Of a stretch of 64,000 bases of DNA, positions 41,890 to 55,000 are shown piece by piece. The translations under genes were made by a program, and so were the position numbers. Within the stretch, counting starts at the first letter, position 1. Every line of letters starts with the position of its first letter. The DNA comes from Cepaea nemoralis. Taxonomy: Eukaryota > Mollusca > Gastropoda > Stylommatophora > Helicidae. The notes under the pieces are model-generated. The model was not told the DNA's origin, did not search any database, and saw only the letters and a list, made by a program, of their open reading frames with translations. Location of the stretch: positions 431,001 through 495,000 of the forward strand of contig JACEFZ010022409.1 of NCBI GenBank assembly GCA_014155875.1, in the 5' to 3' direction.

Positions 41890-43471
41890 TGTCCTATGTT
41901 AAAATCCCGAGAGAAGACTGGACTCAACAAGCACATCTTTAAACTTATTATCTGTTGGGATTATTGACTGACTTTGGTCTACACTCCTCTCTTCTGTCTT
42001 CCCTTCCATATATCTATTTCTTTCTCTCTCTCTATTATTCCCTCAGCACATACTCCGACAACAGTTCCTTTCAACGATAAGATAAAAGATTTATTAATAA
42101 AAACTATGTCTGGTGTATGTATGGATATTGTCTATGTAGTTTGTATGTTCTTCTAGTGTGGCTGCCAGATAAGATGTTGATAGATAGTCTCCGTGGTTTC
42201 TCTCGTCTCTTCTCTCAGCTAGAGTACAGGACATGACATAGATACAGAACGGTCTCACCCTGACAGCTCCGTCTGCTTGAGTCGGTAGATATATCCGTTT
42301 TTTGTAATGAAAAATGTTCACCACTGTATGAATGTATTTAACCCGATCACCATATGCTGTCAGCGTAAACTGAATGGTTGTTATTATCTTATAGCGTTCT
42401 TAATTCCATCCTGGAAAACACATCGAGTTTCTATTGTTCTCTATTTTTGTCCTGTAAAAGTTCTACACTTAATTGATATAGGCACTTTGTATGCACCTTG
42501 CAACTCTACGATACTGAGTAATTTGAGTCTTTTTTCTTTAGTTTGGATGATCTCTATTTTCCATTCTCTGTCCTCCTGACTTATTAAGATGCCACTTCTT
42601 TTCCTTCCTTTCTTATGCACAAGTGTCGTGCTTTATTACTTTAAAGTGCTTTCTTGTGGATTATCAACACTGGGTGATCTTGACCACAGCCATCTGTGTA
42701 ATCTCTTAGTTGATAAGTCCCGCACTGGTATGGAAACCTGTGTGATATACATTTAATAATGAGATCTGTGTCTGCTTCCTCTTCCCTCCTATGTGAGTGT
42801 CTTTTCCTCCAGCCGAAATGAAAAGGCTTCCGAAAAAAACCCACTCTGACATAGGATAGAAGATTCACCTAATCGTCTATACTATTCCTACTAATAGAAA
42901 GTAATGTTAAATGCACTTCACGCACATCTATATTCATATCCTAAACTATATCTAATATCTTTATACCTTATTTAGGCATCTATGTTCCTGGAATCGAAAT
43001 AACACTTAGCGAATAACACACTATTATCCCCTCTTTCCATCATTAGGGACGTGTATTTCTATTCCCACTCAAGAACATATCTCCTTCAGGTCAGTTTGGA
43101 ACACACACTAACTTTACACAAAGAATTGACCCTCTTTATATCGGTCATTTCTGCCGCATAGTCCTTGACATTGCTGGACACCTCACATCCAGACTGCATT
43201 ATCATTGATTAGTGGAAAATTACCGCTCTGAATCGTTTCCATTCTTCATACATTCAGACCGCAATATGCTATCCAATAATGCTGTCTGCCTTTTGTTGCA
43301 AACCCATTTTTCCACGCGACAGGTTACCTGTACTGTTGGCCTCCTTCTGGGGCTTGACCTAGAAACTCATGCGCCTGGTCACTCCTTTGTTGGTTAACCC
43401 TTTTCCTACCTGGTTAGTCGGGTATGCAGTCGTCCATCTGGGAATCGTTAACTCTTCAGTATTTCACTACA
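41890..43471 (-). repeat. 5' LTR (right copy)
   Basis: 1582 bp, differing from the other LTR by one extra A in an A run near 42837, one extra T near 43293, and C/T and A/G substitutions near 43233 and 43426. As the coding strand is minus, this is the promoter-bearing copy. Confidence 0.93.
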
Positions 43472-43476
43472 CTGGC

Positions 43477-44384
43477 TAAGGGTGATTATGTGCCTATGGA
43501 CCCGTCTGTCTTGCTGAGTCTAACATTATATAACATTTTACAATTATGTCTCAACAGATGAGGACTACAATCACCAACCATTAACCACGTGACTGAAACG
43601 GAAGCGGAAGTTGGCCACCATTTTGAAACGAAGACCGTTAACCCGGAGGCAATAATGGTAAGTAGGCACGAAGAACTTCCTGTGTGATTACTCCCGTGTT
43701 TCACATAGCAATGTCCTTCAGCTAGTGAAGAGACTGTAATGTATGGATGTAGAGATTGACACGTGACAGGGATGTGCTACGTCACACGGTTGTGAGTGCT
43801 CTGATCAAGGGAGGCGTCCGCTTGACTTTCTAACTGGGATGGGGGTCGACAGGGTTGTTGGGTCCACCAGGACAGGACATAGAGCTCTTTCCTCTTTTTA
43901 CCCAGTAGTACTTCCAGCAATGGCTACCACGAAATATGTTTACAGTCTTTTGTGACTATAAATAGTATGTTTATTTCATTACAGCCAATTGGTTTAAGCT
44001 ATCTCCTATACATTTATCGATTGGTCTTCATGGCTCCTCCCACTCGTTACTCGTCGAATTGTTATTCTACTTGACTCCGCCCACTGATTATACATTTAAT
44101 AGTTACCTACCTATCTCCGCTTACTCATTATACACTGTTTGCTTGTTCTAATTGACACAATCCACTGACTGTATATTTATTGTTTGTTCTACCTGATACA
44201 ATCCACTCACTATACATTTATTGCTTGTTCTACCTGATATAATTTACTCATAAATTAATTGATGGCTGCCTTCAATATAAACGGCCTTTAGTAGCCGCGC
44301 CTACCGCCCACGTGATCAAACGTTCTCGAAAACGACAACATTTGTAAATGGAAGTTACCGGTTGTTATGACTGAGCTACAGGTT
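43477..44384. other. Intergenic with weak tandem repeat
   Basis: No gene seen. Between about 44090 and 44260 there are three to four decayed copies of a segment with ttgcttgttctacctgatac and ccactcactatacatttat. Confidence 0.5.
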
Positions 44385-44858
44385 AGCAGTAGATGGTACT
44401 ACCTGCTTTGTATTAGCACCGAATGTTGGGTGGAGCTCGCCAAACCCGACACCCCACATTGTGCCAGCGGCTTCTGGCGGAAGAGCGCAATTAGGAGGGT
44501 ATAAGTCGTACCTTTATGCAAGGAAATGCAACCTACAGATTAAATGTCATGGCAGGGCAGACTAGACCCTAAGCCTTGGTTGGTAACTGGCGGACAGTTA
44601 GAACATTGTTTTGATGATCCGGCAGCTTCTGCAGCTTGTCTTGATCCAGACATTTTGGTGTTATCTTTCTTCTTGAGTAAACTAGGCAGGCCGAGGGAGG
44701 GATCATGCTGCACGAGCATCATATGGTCTCTATATTTCAGTCCGGTCGTTGTGCAATAGAGACGTATAACATTCACTTCCGCCATGAGTTGTAGTTGTTA
44801 TTTTTTTTTCTTTTTTCGAAGCACAAAACTTTCGTCTGTCTAGCTAGACGGTCAGGTG
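44385..44858 (-). repeat. Dispersed repeat family E, inverted copy
   Basis: Reverse-complement order of the 26478-26968 copy: cgccaaacccgacaccccac, tgtcatggcagggcagacta, ccggcagcttctgcagcttg, ggagggatcatgctgc. It ends at a small palindrome ctgtctagctagacgg. Confidence 0.8.
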
Positions 44859-44924
44859 TCAGTAACAGTGGACAGTTGTAATCATGTATGGCTAGAACTG
44901 TCTCTTTTTTTTCTATGTCTGTTA

Positions 44925-47700
44925 TATTCTCTGATGTTCAGTGTGTCCTCTGATGTCCTCTATGCCGTCTGTGTCCTGTATTTCCTCAGATGTCCTGTAT
45001 ACCGTTTGATGTCCTGTGTTTCCTCAGATGCCCTGTATGCTCTCTGATGACCCGTGTGTCCTCTGATGTCCTGTGTTGTTTCAGAAATCCTTATGCAGTC
45101 TGATGTCCAGTATGTCCTCATATGTCCAATGTATTCTACAAGTCCAATATATAATTTGGTGTTCAACGTGTCCTGTTATGTCCACCGTATTCTCGTGTGT
45201 CCAGTGTGTCTTCTTATGTCCAATATGTCCTCTTATGCCCAATGTATCCTCTTATGTCCAATATGTCCTCTTATGCCCAATGTGCCCTCTTATGTCCAGT
45301 GTGTCCTCTTATGCCCAATGTGTCCTCTTATGTCCAGTGTGTCCTCTTATGTCCAATATGTCCTCTTATGTCCAGTGTTTCCTCTTATGCCCAGTGTGTC
45401 CTCTTATGTCCAGTGTATCCTCCGATGTCCAGTATCTCCTCTTATGTCCAGTAACATCCTCTTATGTCCAGTATATCCTCTTATGTCCAATGTGTCCTCT
45501 TATGTCCAGTATATCCTCTTATGCCCAATGTGTCCTCTTATGTCCAGTATCTCCTCTTATGTCCAGTATATCCTCTTATGTCCAGTATCTCCTCTTACGT
45601 CCAGTATATCCTCTTATGTCCAATGTGTCCTCTTATGCCCAATGTGTACTCTTATGCCCAATGTGTACTCTTATGTCCAGTATCTCCTCTTATGTCCAGT
45701 ATCTCCTCTTATGTCCAGTATGTCCTCTTATGTCCAGTATCTCCTCTTATGTCCAGTATATCCTCTTATGTCCAATATGCCCTCTTATGTCCAGTGTGTC
45801 CTCTTATGTCCAATATGCCCTCTTATGTCCAGTATCTCCTCTTATGTCCAGTATATCCTCTTATGCCCAATGTGTCCTCTTATGTCCAGTATCTCCTCTT
45901 ATGTCCAGTATCTCCTCTTATTTCCAGTGTGTCCTCTTATGTCCAATATGCCCTCTTATGTCCAGTGTGTCCTCTTATGTCCAATATGCCCTCTTATGTC
46001 CAGTGTGTCCTCTTATGTCCAGTGTATCCTCCGATGTCCAGTATATCCTCTTATGTCCAGTGTGTCCTCTTATGTCCAGTATCTCCTCTCATGTCCAGTG
46101 TCTCCTCTTATGTCCAGTGTGTTCTCTTGTGTCCAGTGTATCCTAGTTTGTCCAGTGTATCCTCCTTTGTCCAGTGTGTCCTCTTATGTTCATTGTGTCC
46201 TCTTATGTCCAGTATGTCCTCTTATGTCCAGTGTTTCCTCTTATGCCCAGTGTGTCCTCTTATGTCCAGTGTATCCTCCGATGTCCAGTATCTCCTCTTA
46301 TGTCCAGTGTGTCCTCTTATGTCCAGTAACATCCTCTTATGTCCAGTATATCCTCTTATGTCCAATGTGTCCTCTTATGTCCAGTATATCCTCTTATGCC
46401 CAATGTGTCCTCTTATGTCCAGTATCTCCTCTTATGTCCAGTATATCCTCTTATGTCCAGTATCTCCTCTTACGTCCAGTATATCCTCTTATGTCCAATG
46501 TGTCCTCTTATGCCCAATGTGTACTCTTATGCCCAATGTGTACTCTTATGTCCAGTATCTCCTCTTATGTCCAGTATCTCCTCTTATGTCCAGTATGTCC
46601 TCTTATGTCCAGTATCTCCTCTTATGTCCAGTATATCCTCTTATGTCCAATATGCCCTCTTATGTCCAGTGTGTCCTCTTATGTCCAATATGCCCTCTTA
46701 TGTCCAGTATCTCCTCTTATGTCCAGTATATCCTCTTATGCCCAATGTGTCCTCTTATGTCCAGTATCTCCTCTTATGTCCAGTATCTCCTCTTATTTCC
46801 AGTGTGTCCTCTTATGTCCAATATGCCCTCTTATGTCCAGTGTGTCCTCTTATGTCCAATATGCCCTCTTATGTCCAGTGTGTCCTCTTATGTCCAGTGT
46901 ATCCTCCGATGTCCAGTATATCCTCTTATGTCCAGTGTGTCCTCTTATGTCCAGTATCTCCTCTCATGTCCAGTGTCTCCTCTTATGTCCAGTGTGTTCT
47001 CTTGTGTCCAGTGTATCCTAGTTTGTCCAGTGTATCCTCTTATGTTCATTGTGTCCTCTTATGTCCAGTATGTCCTCTTATGTCCTATGTGCCCTCGTAT
47101 GTCCAGTGTATCCTCGTTTGTCCAGTGTGTCCTCTTATGTTCAGTGTGTCCTCTTATGTTCAGTATGTCCTCTTATGTCCAGTGTGTCCTCCGATGTCCA
47201 GTGTGTCCTCCGATGTCCAGTATGTCCTCTTATGTCCAGTGTGTCCTCCGATGTCCAGTGTGTCCTCTTATGTCCAGTTTGTCCTCTTATGTCCTATGTG
47301 TCCTCTTATGTCCAGTGTATCCTCGTTTGTCCAGTGTGTCCTCTTATGTTCAGTGTGTCCTCTTATGCCCAATATCACCTCTTATGTCCAGTATCACCTC
47401 TTATGTCCAGTATCACCTCTTATGTCCAGTATGTCCTCTTATATCCAGTGTGTCCTCTTATGTCCAGTATGTCCTCTTATGTTCAGTGTGTCCTCTTATG
47501 TCCAGTATGTCCTTTTATGTCCAGTGTGTCCTCATATGTCCAGTGTGTCTTCTTATGTCCTGTGTCCTCTTATGTCCAGTGTATCCTCGTTTGTCCAAAG
47601 TGGTCTTCTTATTTCCAGTTTGTCTTCGTTCGTTTGTCCAGTGCTTCCTCGCATAACAAGCATCACCTTGTATGCCCAACCTGTCTTGTTATGTCCTCTT
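44925..47700 (+). repeat. 19-bp minisatellite, about 145 copies, with 875-bp duplication
   Basis: Unit tcctcttatgtccagtatg with a handful of variants (aatatg, cccaatg, tccgatg). The period of 19 leaves all three plus frames open, giving overlapping frames of 357-730 codons that encode the same 19-residue cycle. A block of about 0.7-0.8 kb starting near 45340-45450 is repeated 875 bp downstream, including the rare gtaacatcc junction at 45451 and 46326. I reject all of these frames as genes. Confidence 0.95.
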
Positions 47701-47985
47701 CGGCCTCAGTATATTCTGTAAGTGCACATCAACATCTGTGTATATGTATGTATATTTGTCTGGCTACCTTGAGATCTTCCCGGGTTTCCCAAAGCCCCGT
47801 GTCCACTGCTTGGTAATGGGAGATTGTGCGCGCCTGATGATGACGCAGAAATAGGGCAGGCGATTTTAGGAAATGCTGATGTGTTTTGTGCGTGAGCAGG
47901 CATCTGTGGCTTGTGTTACACATCGATTAGGCTAGGGATTCTCAGACTGTGGACCGACAGACTCGTGAAGGTACTGTCCCTGGCA
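47701..47985. other. Spacer, no gene seen
   Basis: Nothing recognised. Confidence 0.4.
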
Positions 47986-47989
47986 ATTA

Positions 47990-48620
47990 CTTGTGGAGTT
48001 ATAGTTGTGGAGGTTTAGTTTTGAAGTTATACTTTTGGAGTTATACTTGTGGAGTTATTCTTGTGGAGTTATACATATGGAGTTATAGTTGTGGTTTTAG
48101 AGTTGCAGAGTTATATTTGTATATTTATAGTAGTGGAGTTATAGTTGTGGAGATATAATTGTGAAGTCATACTTGTGAAGTTATGCGTTGTGGAGATATA
48201 ATTGTGAAGTCATACTTGTGAAGTTATACTTATGAAGTTATACTTGTGAAGTTTTACTTTTCAAGTTTTGCTTGTGGGGTTATAGTTGAGGTGTTATAGC
48301 TGTGGAGTTATAATTGGGGAGTTATACTTGTGGAGTTATAGTTGTAAGGTTATACGTGTTATGTTGCATTTGTAGAGTTATAGTTGTGGAGTTGTAGTTA
48401 TGGAGTTATATCTGTGGAGTTATAGTTGTAAGGTTATACGTGTTATGTTGCATTTGTAGAGTTATAGTTGTGGAGTTGTAGTTATGGAGTTATATCTGTG
48501 GAGTTATAGTTGTGGAGTAATAGTTTTGGAGTTACAGTTGTGGAGTTAGTTATAGAGTTATAGCTGTGGAGTTATGGTTGTGGAGTTGTACTTGTGGAGT
48601 TATAGTTGTGGAGTAGAATG
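47990..48620 (+). repeat. 14-bp minisatellite
   Basis: Unit tgtggagttatagt with frequent changes. A six-unit (84-bp) block is duplicated at about 48342 and 48426. Confidence 0.9.
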
Positions 48621-48784
48621 TACAGTTTGAGAATGACAGATTTGTACCAGGAGATTGGCCGAGTGCTAGCAGACACCGCCCCCTGTCTCTGGGATAGCTC
48701 AATCTACACACATCAGCGCGCCATTACTCTTAACCGAATTAGTCAGCTGTCATGGTCTTGTCTTCTTTCGGGAGTCGGAATCCG

Positions 48785-49670
48785 AGGCAAGTTGGCAGGC
48801 AAGGATCTGAGATAAGTAGGCAGGCAAGGATCTGAGATAAGTAGGGGTGGGGGAGGGAGGTATAGGTCTGAGACAAGTAGCCGACGTACGATCCGAGGTA
48901 TGTAGGCGGGATAAGATCTGAGGCATGTAGGCGGCAAGGATCTGAGATTAGTAGGCGGCAAGGATCTGAGATTAGTAGGCAGGATAAGATCTGAGGTAGG
49001 TAGATGGTATAAGATCTGAGGTAAGTAGGCGGTCAAGGATCTGAGATAAGTAAGCGAGATAAGATCTGAGGTAGGTAGATGGTATAAGATCTGAGGTAAG
49101 TAGGCGGACTCGGAGTTGAGATAAGTAGGCAGGATAAGATATGAGGTAGGTAGATGGTATAAGCTCTGAGGTAAGTAGGCGGTCAATGATCTGAGATAAG
49201 TAAGCGAGATAAGATCTGAGGTAGGTAGATGGTATTAGATCTGAGGTAAGTAGGCGGACACGGATCTGAAATAAGTAGGCAGGATAAGATCTGAGGTAGG
49301 TAGATGGTATAAGATCCGAGGCATGTAGGCGGGGAAGGATCTGAGATAAGTAGGTGGGGGGGAGGGGGGTAGATCTGAGACAAGTAGCCGACAAACGATC
49401 CGAGGCACGTAGGCGGGATAAGGTCATGATTAAGTAGGCGGGATAAGATCTGAGGCTTGTAGGCGGGCAAGGATCTGAGATAAGTAGGCGAGATAAGATC
49501 TGAGGTAGTAGATGGTATTAGATCTGAGGCAAGTAGGCGGGCAAGGATCTGAGGCAAGTAGGCGGGCAAGGATCTGAGGCAAGTAGGCGGGCAAGGATTT
49601 GAGGCAAGTAGGCGAGCAAGGATTTGAGGATGGTAGGCGGAATAAGATCTGAGGCGGGCAAGGAGCGAGC
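48785..49670 (+). repeat. 25-bp minisatellite, about 35 copies
   Basis: Unit aagtaggcgggcaaggatct plus gaggc, with forms containing gtagatggtataagatctga. Two G-rich units near 48845 and 49355 carry ggtgggggagg-like text. The minus-strand frames (LISTYLRSYPAYL-like) are repeat products. Confidence 0.92.
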
Positions 49671-50544
49671 GCATGACAACGGACTTATTTATGAACCTTT
49701 CTCACTCTATGTATTCTGATACTTTGCTTGAACTGTATTATATTGCAATCCAAATAACAACACCAAGTATAGACCAAATTTATGTCTTCTTAGCCATATG
49801 TTGTGTTTTTATTCATACTGCAGTGCCCGCTCGGCAGCAGAAAATACCCCCCTATTTTCGATACCGTTCTGTACTCTATTGGCGTAAGCAAAAACGTGAA
49901 AGCAATTTCCCTTTTGTTACACACCTTGGGGCGTACTTGGCATATGGTGGTAGCTGCATGCCGGCTTCCTGGCCTAGAGGTTAACGACTTTTCTCCGTAA
50001 TTGTCAGAATCTTCCCTGGGTCTTCATCACGGGCGCCTGGCAATGACGGCCAGGTACGTGAACTGCAGTAACACTTACGGCGCAGTAACAGGGACTGGGC
50101 CTGCGTGGTACACGGAGACCACGAGAGGAAGAAAGCTGGACCAACACGGGCTCACTGCGGATAGCGGTCAGACAGCCTTGGACCGTACGACTGGACAGAC
50201 GTGGAACGAGAGCAGTGCACGTATTGAGTGTATGAGTGGACGCTAGATGAGAGAAAGCCTGTTGAGTATAGAAAGACTGAGTGCGTGGTATGTAATATTG
50301 CATTCATTAATTGATGTATTATATATATTTGTGTATTATCGCCGAGTTGAGCGAAGCCAGTTGTGATTGCTGTTTGCGAGAAGTGCGATTAAAGTGTTGA
50401 GAGATGTCACCGTGTGTTATGTACATTCATTTTGTGTGAGTGATTGTTATCACATCTGTTAGTCACCACGAGCCTTTATTGATTGCAAATCAGGACTCTG
50501 ACAGTAATCTCGTATACTCTTGTAAGTAACGTGACGACGGTGAG
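49671..50544. other. Intergenic, no gene seen
   Basis: The longest stretch here without a recognised repeat. Frames are short, 103 codons at most, and none carries a motif. It may be single-copy sequence. Confidence 0.5.
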
Positions 50545-50708
50545 AATCAGCAGTGGTTCGAATCGCGTCGGTAACATACGGGGTATGTGAGCCGGCCGCT
50601 CAGAAAGCAATGGCAAACTACTGAGCGTAATCTTGCCAAGAAATCAACAATCAGCTGAAAGATGCTAATGTTGAGAGCGATGTCCTGTAAAGGACATGCA
50701 AATATTGT
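50545..50708 (+). repeat. SINE family B copy with clear B box
   Basis: ggttcgaatcgcgtcggtaa, gccggccgctcagaaagcaa, caaactactgagcg and cctgtaaaggacatgcaa, then a TTG-rich tail. The internal cgcagc...ttggtttt part is deleted. Confidence 0.8.
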
Positions 50709-50723
50709 TGTTTTTTTTTTGTA

Positions 50724-50821
50724 GCTGCATGTTGTTATAGAACAATCGGTACCGGGGTGGAGATGTGGTGGAAGCTGCATGGTGTTATAGAACAATCGCC
50801 ACTCGAGTGGAGATTCGGTCA
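50724..50821 (+). repeat. 49-bp tandem duplication
   Basis: Two copies of agctgcatg(t/g)tgttatag, spaced 49 bp apart. Confidence 0.85.
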
Positions 50822-51009
50822 CAGTCCGGCTGCCTTAACTTTTACAGGAATTTTCCGGAACTCCCTTTTTGCTGCGTCCACTTGTGAGTCCTGGCCAGGT
50901 TTACAATCTCACTTCCGTGCAGATTCCGGCCGATGACCCCTGGCAGGCAAGCGTCTAGCCACACCTCTGCTGCGGCTTCATTTCTACTTCTTTCTTCTTC
51001 TTATACTTA
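50822..51009. other. Spacer, no gene seen
   Basis: Nothing recognised. Confidence 0.4.
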
Positions 51010-51214
51010 ATGCCGTGCGGCGTTGATGATCATGTCTGTCCACATCGTTCTGTTTCGTGTACTGACAATCTTCTGTTAGACCATGCCGTGTGGCTTTGGA
51101 GATCTTGCATGTCCACATTCTTCTATCTCTCGTGTACTGCCAATCTTTTTTTTAGTCCATGCCGTGTGGCGCTGGGGATCTTGTATGTCCACAGTCTTCT
51201 ATCTCCCGTGCTGG
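51010..51214 (+). repeat. About 74-bp tandem repeat, 2.7 copies
   Basis: atgccgtg(c/t)gg recurs at 51010, 51083 and 51159, each followed by a gatct or gatcat segment and a ttctatctc-like block. Confidence 0.85.
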
Positions 51215-51217
51215 GAG

Positions 51218-51500
51218 TTAGCGTGGCTGAATTGATAAGAGTATTTGCTCTTAATCTTCCGGTGTGCTGATGCCGAGGTAACAGGTTCAGCCCCTATACC
51301 TGTCAGTTGGACTAAATGCTGACTTCTTGTCCTTGACATGCGGACGTAAATTACAAGTACCTCAGAAGTTGGAGTGGGTTCGCCTGATGGCGAGGAACAC
51401 TTGTAATAAGGAAAGCTAATCCACATGCAAATATCAGTCCAGTGCAATAGAAATTGTAGCAGTTTTAAGGACTACGCTTGAGTTGAAAGCACGTTTTTTT
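51218..51500 (+). repeat. SINE family A, full-length copy
   Basis: gcgtggctgaattgataaga, cttccggtgtgctgatgccg, ggttcagcccctatacctgt, acctcagaagttggagtggg and ggactacgcttgagttgaaa in order. Together with 13574 it defines the family at about 270-280 bp. Confidence 0.85.
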
Positions 51501-51776
51501 AAAAGACCTCTCGTGCTGCCAGCCATTTCTGATACCGAGGTTCCTACATGATATGATGTTACACTGTCCAGTATGTTCTCTCCTGGTCTCCCCCTGTACC
51601 TCTCTCCCTCACCCCTACCCTCGTCTCCACTTTCGGGTATTAACGGCTTTCTCCAGCCTTACTCTTGTCACGACAAGCCTCATTGGACGCACCCGACAGA
51701 AGGTATGGATTAGACCGAGCAGATTCACTTGTAAGCGACCCCCACGGTGGTCACCCAGAGTTGAACTTGTGTGAAA

Positions 51777-51878
51777 GTGTAAGAGAGCGACAGCTAAGCA
51801 ATTACAGAAAGTGTAAGAGAGCGATAATTAAGCTGTTACAGGAAGTGTAAGAGAGCGACAACTAAACAGTTACAGTAA
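51777..51878 (+). repeat. 34-bp tandem repeat, 3 copies
   Basis: gtgtaagagagcga recurs at 51777, 51811 and 51845. Confidence 0.9.
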
Positions 51879-52062
51879 TAACGAAATACACCGCGAAGCA
51901 CACAAGAGGAACTGGAGATGGCAGAAAGGTTGCAAAGAGAGAAAGTTGGGGAGTTCATGTTCCGTGCAGCAGAGCCCAAAAGCTCGATGGGATAACTACA
52001 TGGGTGAGCTGGGAGGTGATGAGAATTTGGCTAGATTCTAGAAACAACACTGACAAATGTGT
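51879..52062. other. Spacer, no gene seen
   Basis: Nothing recognised. Confidence 0.4.
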
Positions 52063-55000
52063 AATAATAATAATAATAAGTCTTTATTTTCAAAGGGTTA
52101 AGAATTGGGCACGCAGGCCCGTCTGACATTCTGCCCTTCTTCTCTATTTCCTCTCATACATTCTTTCATTCAACATCACTTATGAAGCAACTTTTGACAA
52201 CAAAAGAACATTAAAACGCATGAAAAATAATCAATAACAAATGACTCACTGAGGCAGTGTTTAACATGGGCATTGTAAATACCTAAGGAGGGTGTAACGT
52301 GCCATACATAAGGGAATGTTTTTTGGCTAGTTGTCGTTTGAGATAAGTTACCATTATTGTCTTGTTTGTGTTGTTTGTTATGGGGGCATGTAGTCTGTAT
52401 TAAGGTATTGTTCAAACAGGTTGCGAATGTATGTATCATGATTGGTGGTGTCTTTGATTTCTTGTGGAAGATTGTTCCACAACTGAGCGGCAGAGTATGC
52501 TAAGCTTGTTTTATATAAGTCTATCCTAGGTTTAGGGACATGAAGTATATTTAGTCGTTCGCTATGTCTAGCGTTATATTTAAACAATGGCCAAAGGTAG
52601 CTTGGAGCATTTTGAAATAGGATTTTGTGAATTAGTTTGGTCTTATTAAAAAGCAGGCGCTTGTGGAGTGGCAGTAACCGGAGACGTTTATATAGGTTAG
52701 AATTGTCGGTAAGCTTTTCACCATTAATTAAACGCACTGCTCTTTTCTGGAGTGAATATAGGCGTTTTGTTATTGATTTGGAGCATCCATCCCAGACTGT
52801 GGAGCAGTAATCAATATGTGTTTGTATATGAGAAGTATAGAATATCTTTCTTGTGTTTTCGTCAAGGAAATTTTTAATTTTGGCAAGTTGGTATACTTTT
52901 TTGGCTATTTGTTTAACTAGAGCATGAACATGTGAGTTAAAAGTTAGATTTTGATCTATGATAACACCCAGTGTCTTGTGCTCGGTGACACTTTCTACAG
53001 GCGTGCTGCCAATGTGCAGCTGAAGAGTTCTCTGCGAGTTTAGAGTGTGAAGTCTTTGCCTGGTTCCTATTAACATAGACTTTGTTTTAGTAATGTTAAT
53101 TTGCATGCGGTTTGCATGACTCCAGTTAACTACACTATTTATTTCCTGTTGCAAGGATAATTCTAGCACATTACGATCAACAGCGTTTGTATATACTGTG
53201 CAGTCATCAGCAAATAGATCGCAGGACGACGACAGATTTAATGGAAGATCATTTATATAAATGGCAAATAATAGAGGGCCAAGAATAGACCCCTGAGGTA
53301 CTCCAATATTAATGGTAATGGCTTGAGATAAAACTTTATTGTGTGATACTACTTGCTTTCTGTCTAATAAAAATGATTTTATTAATGTCACTATATTAAA
53401 ACTTACTTTCATTGTTTCTAGTTTTTTAATTAGAATAGTATGATCTATCATATCGAATGCTTTCCTAAAGTCTATAAACACCGCTCCACATAGAGTATTG
53501 TTGTTAATATTTTGATGCCAGTTTTCTATCATGTTTGTTAGTGCCGTATTGCAAGAATATTTTGGCCGAAATCCTGACTGACTGTCAACTATCAGATTAT
53601 GGCGAACTAAGTGATCTAGTGTTGTTTTGTGGATGTGCTTTTCTAGCGGTTTGGATAATGAGGATAATATGGAAATTGGTCTATAATTACTCAAGAGACG
53701 ATCGTCTAGAGGACCAGCTTTTAAATGAGGATACGCTTTAGCGATTTTAAAGGCTGATGGGAAGTGACCTCTGGTTAGACATTGATTATATATAAAAGTT
53801 AGTGACTCGCAGATCGCCGGTGCAGCATGGCGAAGGATCCGACTACTAATTCCATCTAGTCCTGATGAGTTATTGTTTTTTAGATTACGGAGATGAGTAA
53901 ATACTTCAGTTGTCGTCATTAGCGGTATGTTGGAGGAAATGTGTCCATAGCATTTGTTCTCACAGAATGATGATAATAAAGATATGTCATGAGGCGCATC
54001 TGGTATTACAGCCTTCAGTTGGTTTATGTCGGACTGAAAGTATCTACTGAATTGATCACATGTAACCTGATTTGATGGTAATGATTGTGATGATATGTGT
54101 TTGTTTGTCAAGGTATTAATTGCTTTCCATATATCTTTAGTGTTGGTTTTATCTATTGCTATGTTCTTAAAATAGTTTTTCTTTTCCTTCCGAATAACAT
54201 ATTGAACTTTGTTTCTCAGACTACGGTACATAGTTAGATCTCTATTTTTGTGAGCCCTGTCGCGATCTCTCATAAGTTCAACTACCTCCTGTGTGATCCA
54301 CGGGGGCTTTGTGTGATGTTTAACACGAACTTCCTTAAATGGAACATGTTTATCAAATATACTTAGAAAGGTCTTTAGCCAGTGGTCCAGAGCATCGTCT
54401 GGGTCAGGAAGCTGGTAAACATAATCTAGAGATGAGTTGACCAAATCTTGTAAGAAGACGTCTCGATTGAATTTTTTGTAATTTCTATATTTTATGCTTA
54501 TATGTTTGTGTTTGGGAGTTTTGGTGCCCCTTTTCGACCACGTGCAACATACTGGGTAGTGATCGCTCATTGCATTGATAGGTACACTACATTCTGTGAT
54601 GTTATCAGCACACGTAGTATAAATATGATCTATAAGTGTTGCAGATGATTTAGTGATTCTAGTGGCTTGTTTGACTAACTGTTGGAAATTATATGACTCT
54701 ATTATGTTTTCCCATGTTTTGTTTGATTTGTTAGCGTCTATGTTGAAGTCACCTAGCAATATTATTTCCCTAGCATTACTAAAGACTACATCCATCATAG
54801 TGGTGAATTTTTCATACCAGATATTTCCTGCACTGGGGTTTCGATAAAGATAGCCAACTACTAGCGGTATGCAATTTTGAAGTTTAACCTCTATCCATAC
54901 ACACTCAATCTCACAGGTTTCAAAGTCTAGCCTGCGGTGGGCGTTAAGCGAGTTGGAAATATAAACTGCAATACCCGTCTCTTGTTTCTGATAGGGATCT

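Larger units (their letters stand above)
36702..43476 (-). mobile_element. Non-autonomous Ty3/gypsy LTR retrotransposon (Gmr1-like order)
   Basis: The element 36707-43471 is bounded by a perfect 5-bp duplication, ctggc, at 36702-36706 and 43472-43476. Read on the minus strand the LTRs start TGTAGTGAAATACTG and end TTAACATAGGACA. The two LTRs differ at only two substitutions and two single-base indels that I could find over about 1580 bp, so insertion is recent. The internal 3.6 kb holds a primer-site candidate, one intact 920-codon ORF, a short RNase H tail and a polypurine tract. Reverse transcriptase, most of RNase H and the integrase core are absent. It could move only with proteins from a related autonomous element. 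Confidence 0.93.

Noticed and set aside
43477..44384. Gene next to the LTR element
   Set aside because: Only short frames and a weak tandem repeat; no motif on either strand.
45054..47721. Frames of 357-730 codons as membrane proteins
   Set aside because: All are the same 19-residue cycle read in different frames of a 19-bp repeat.
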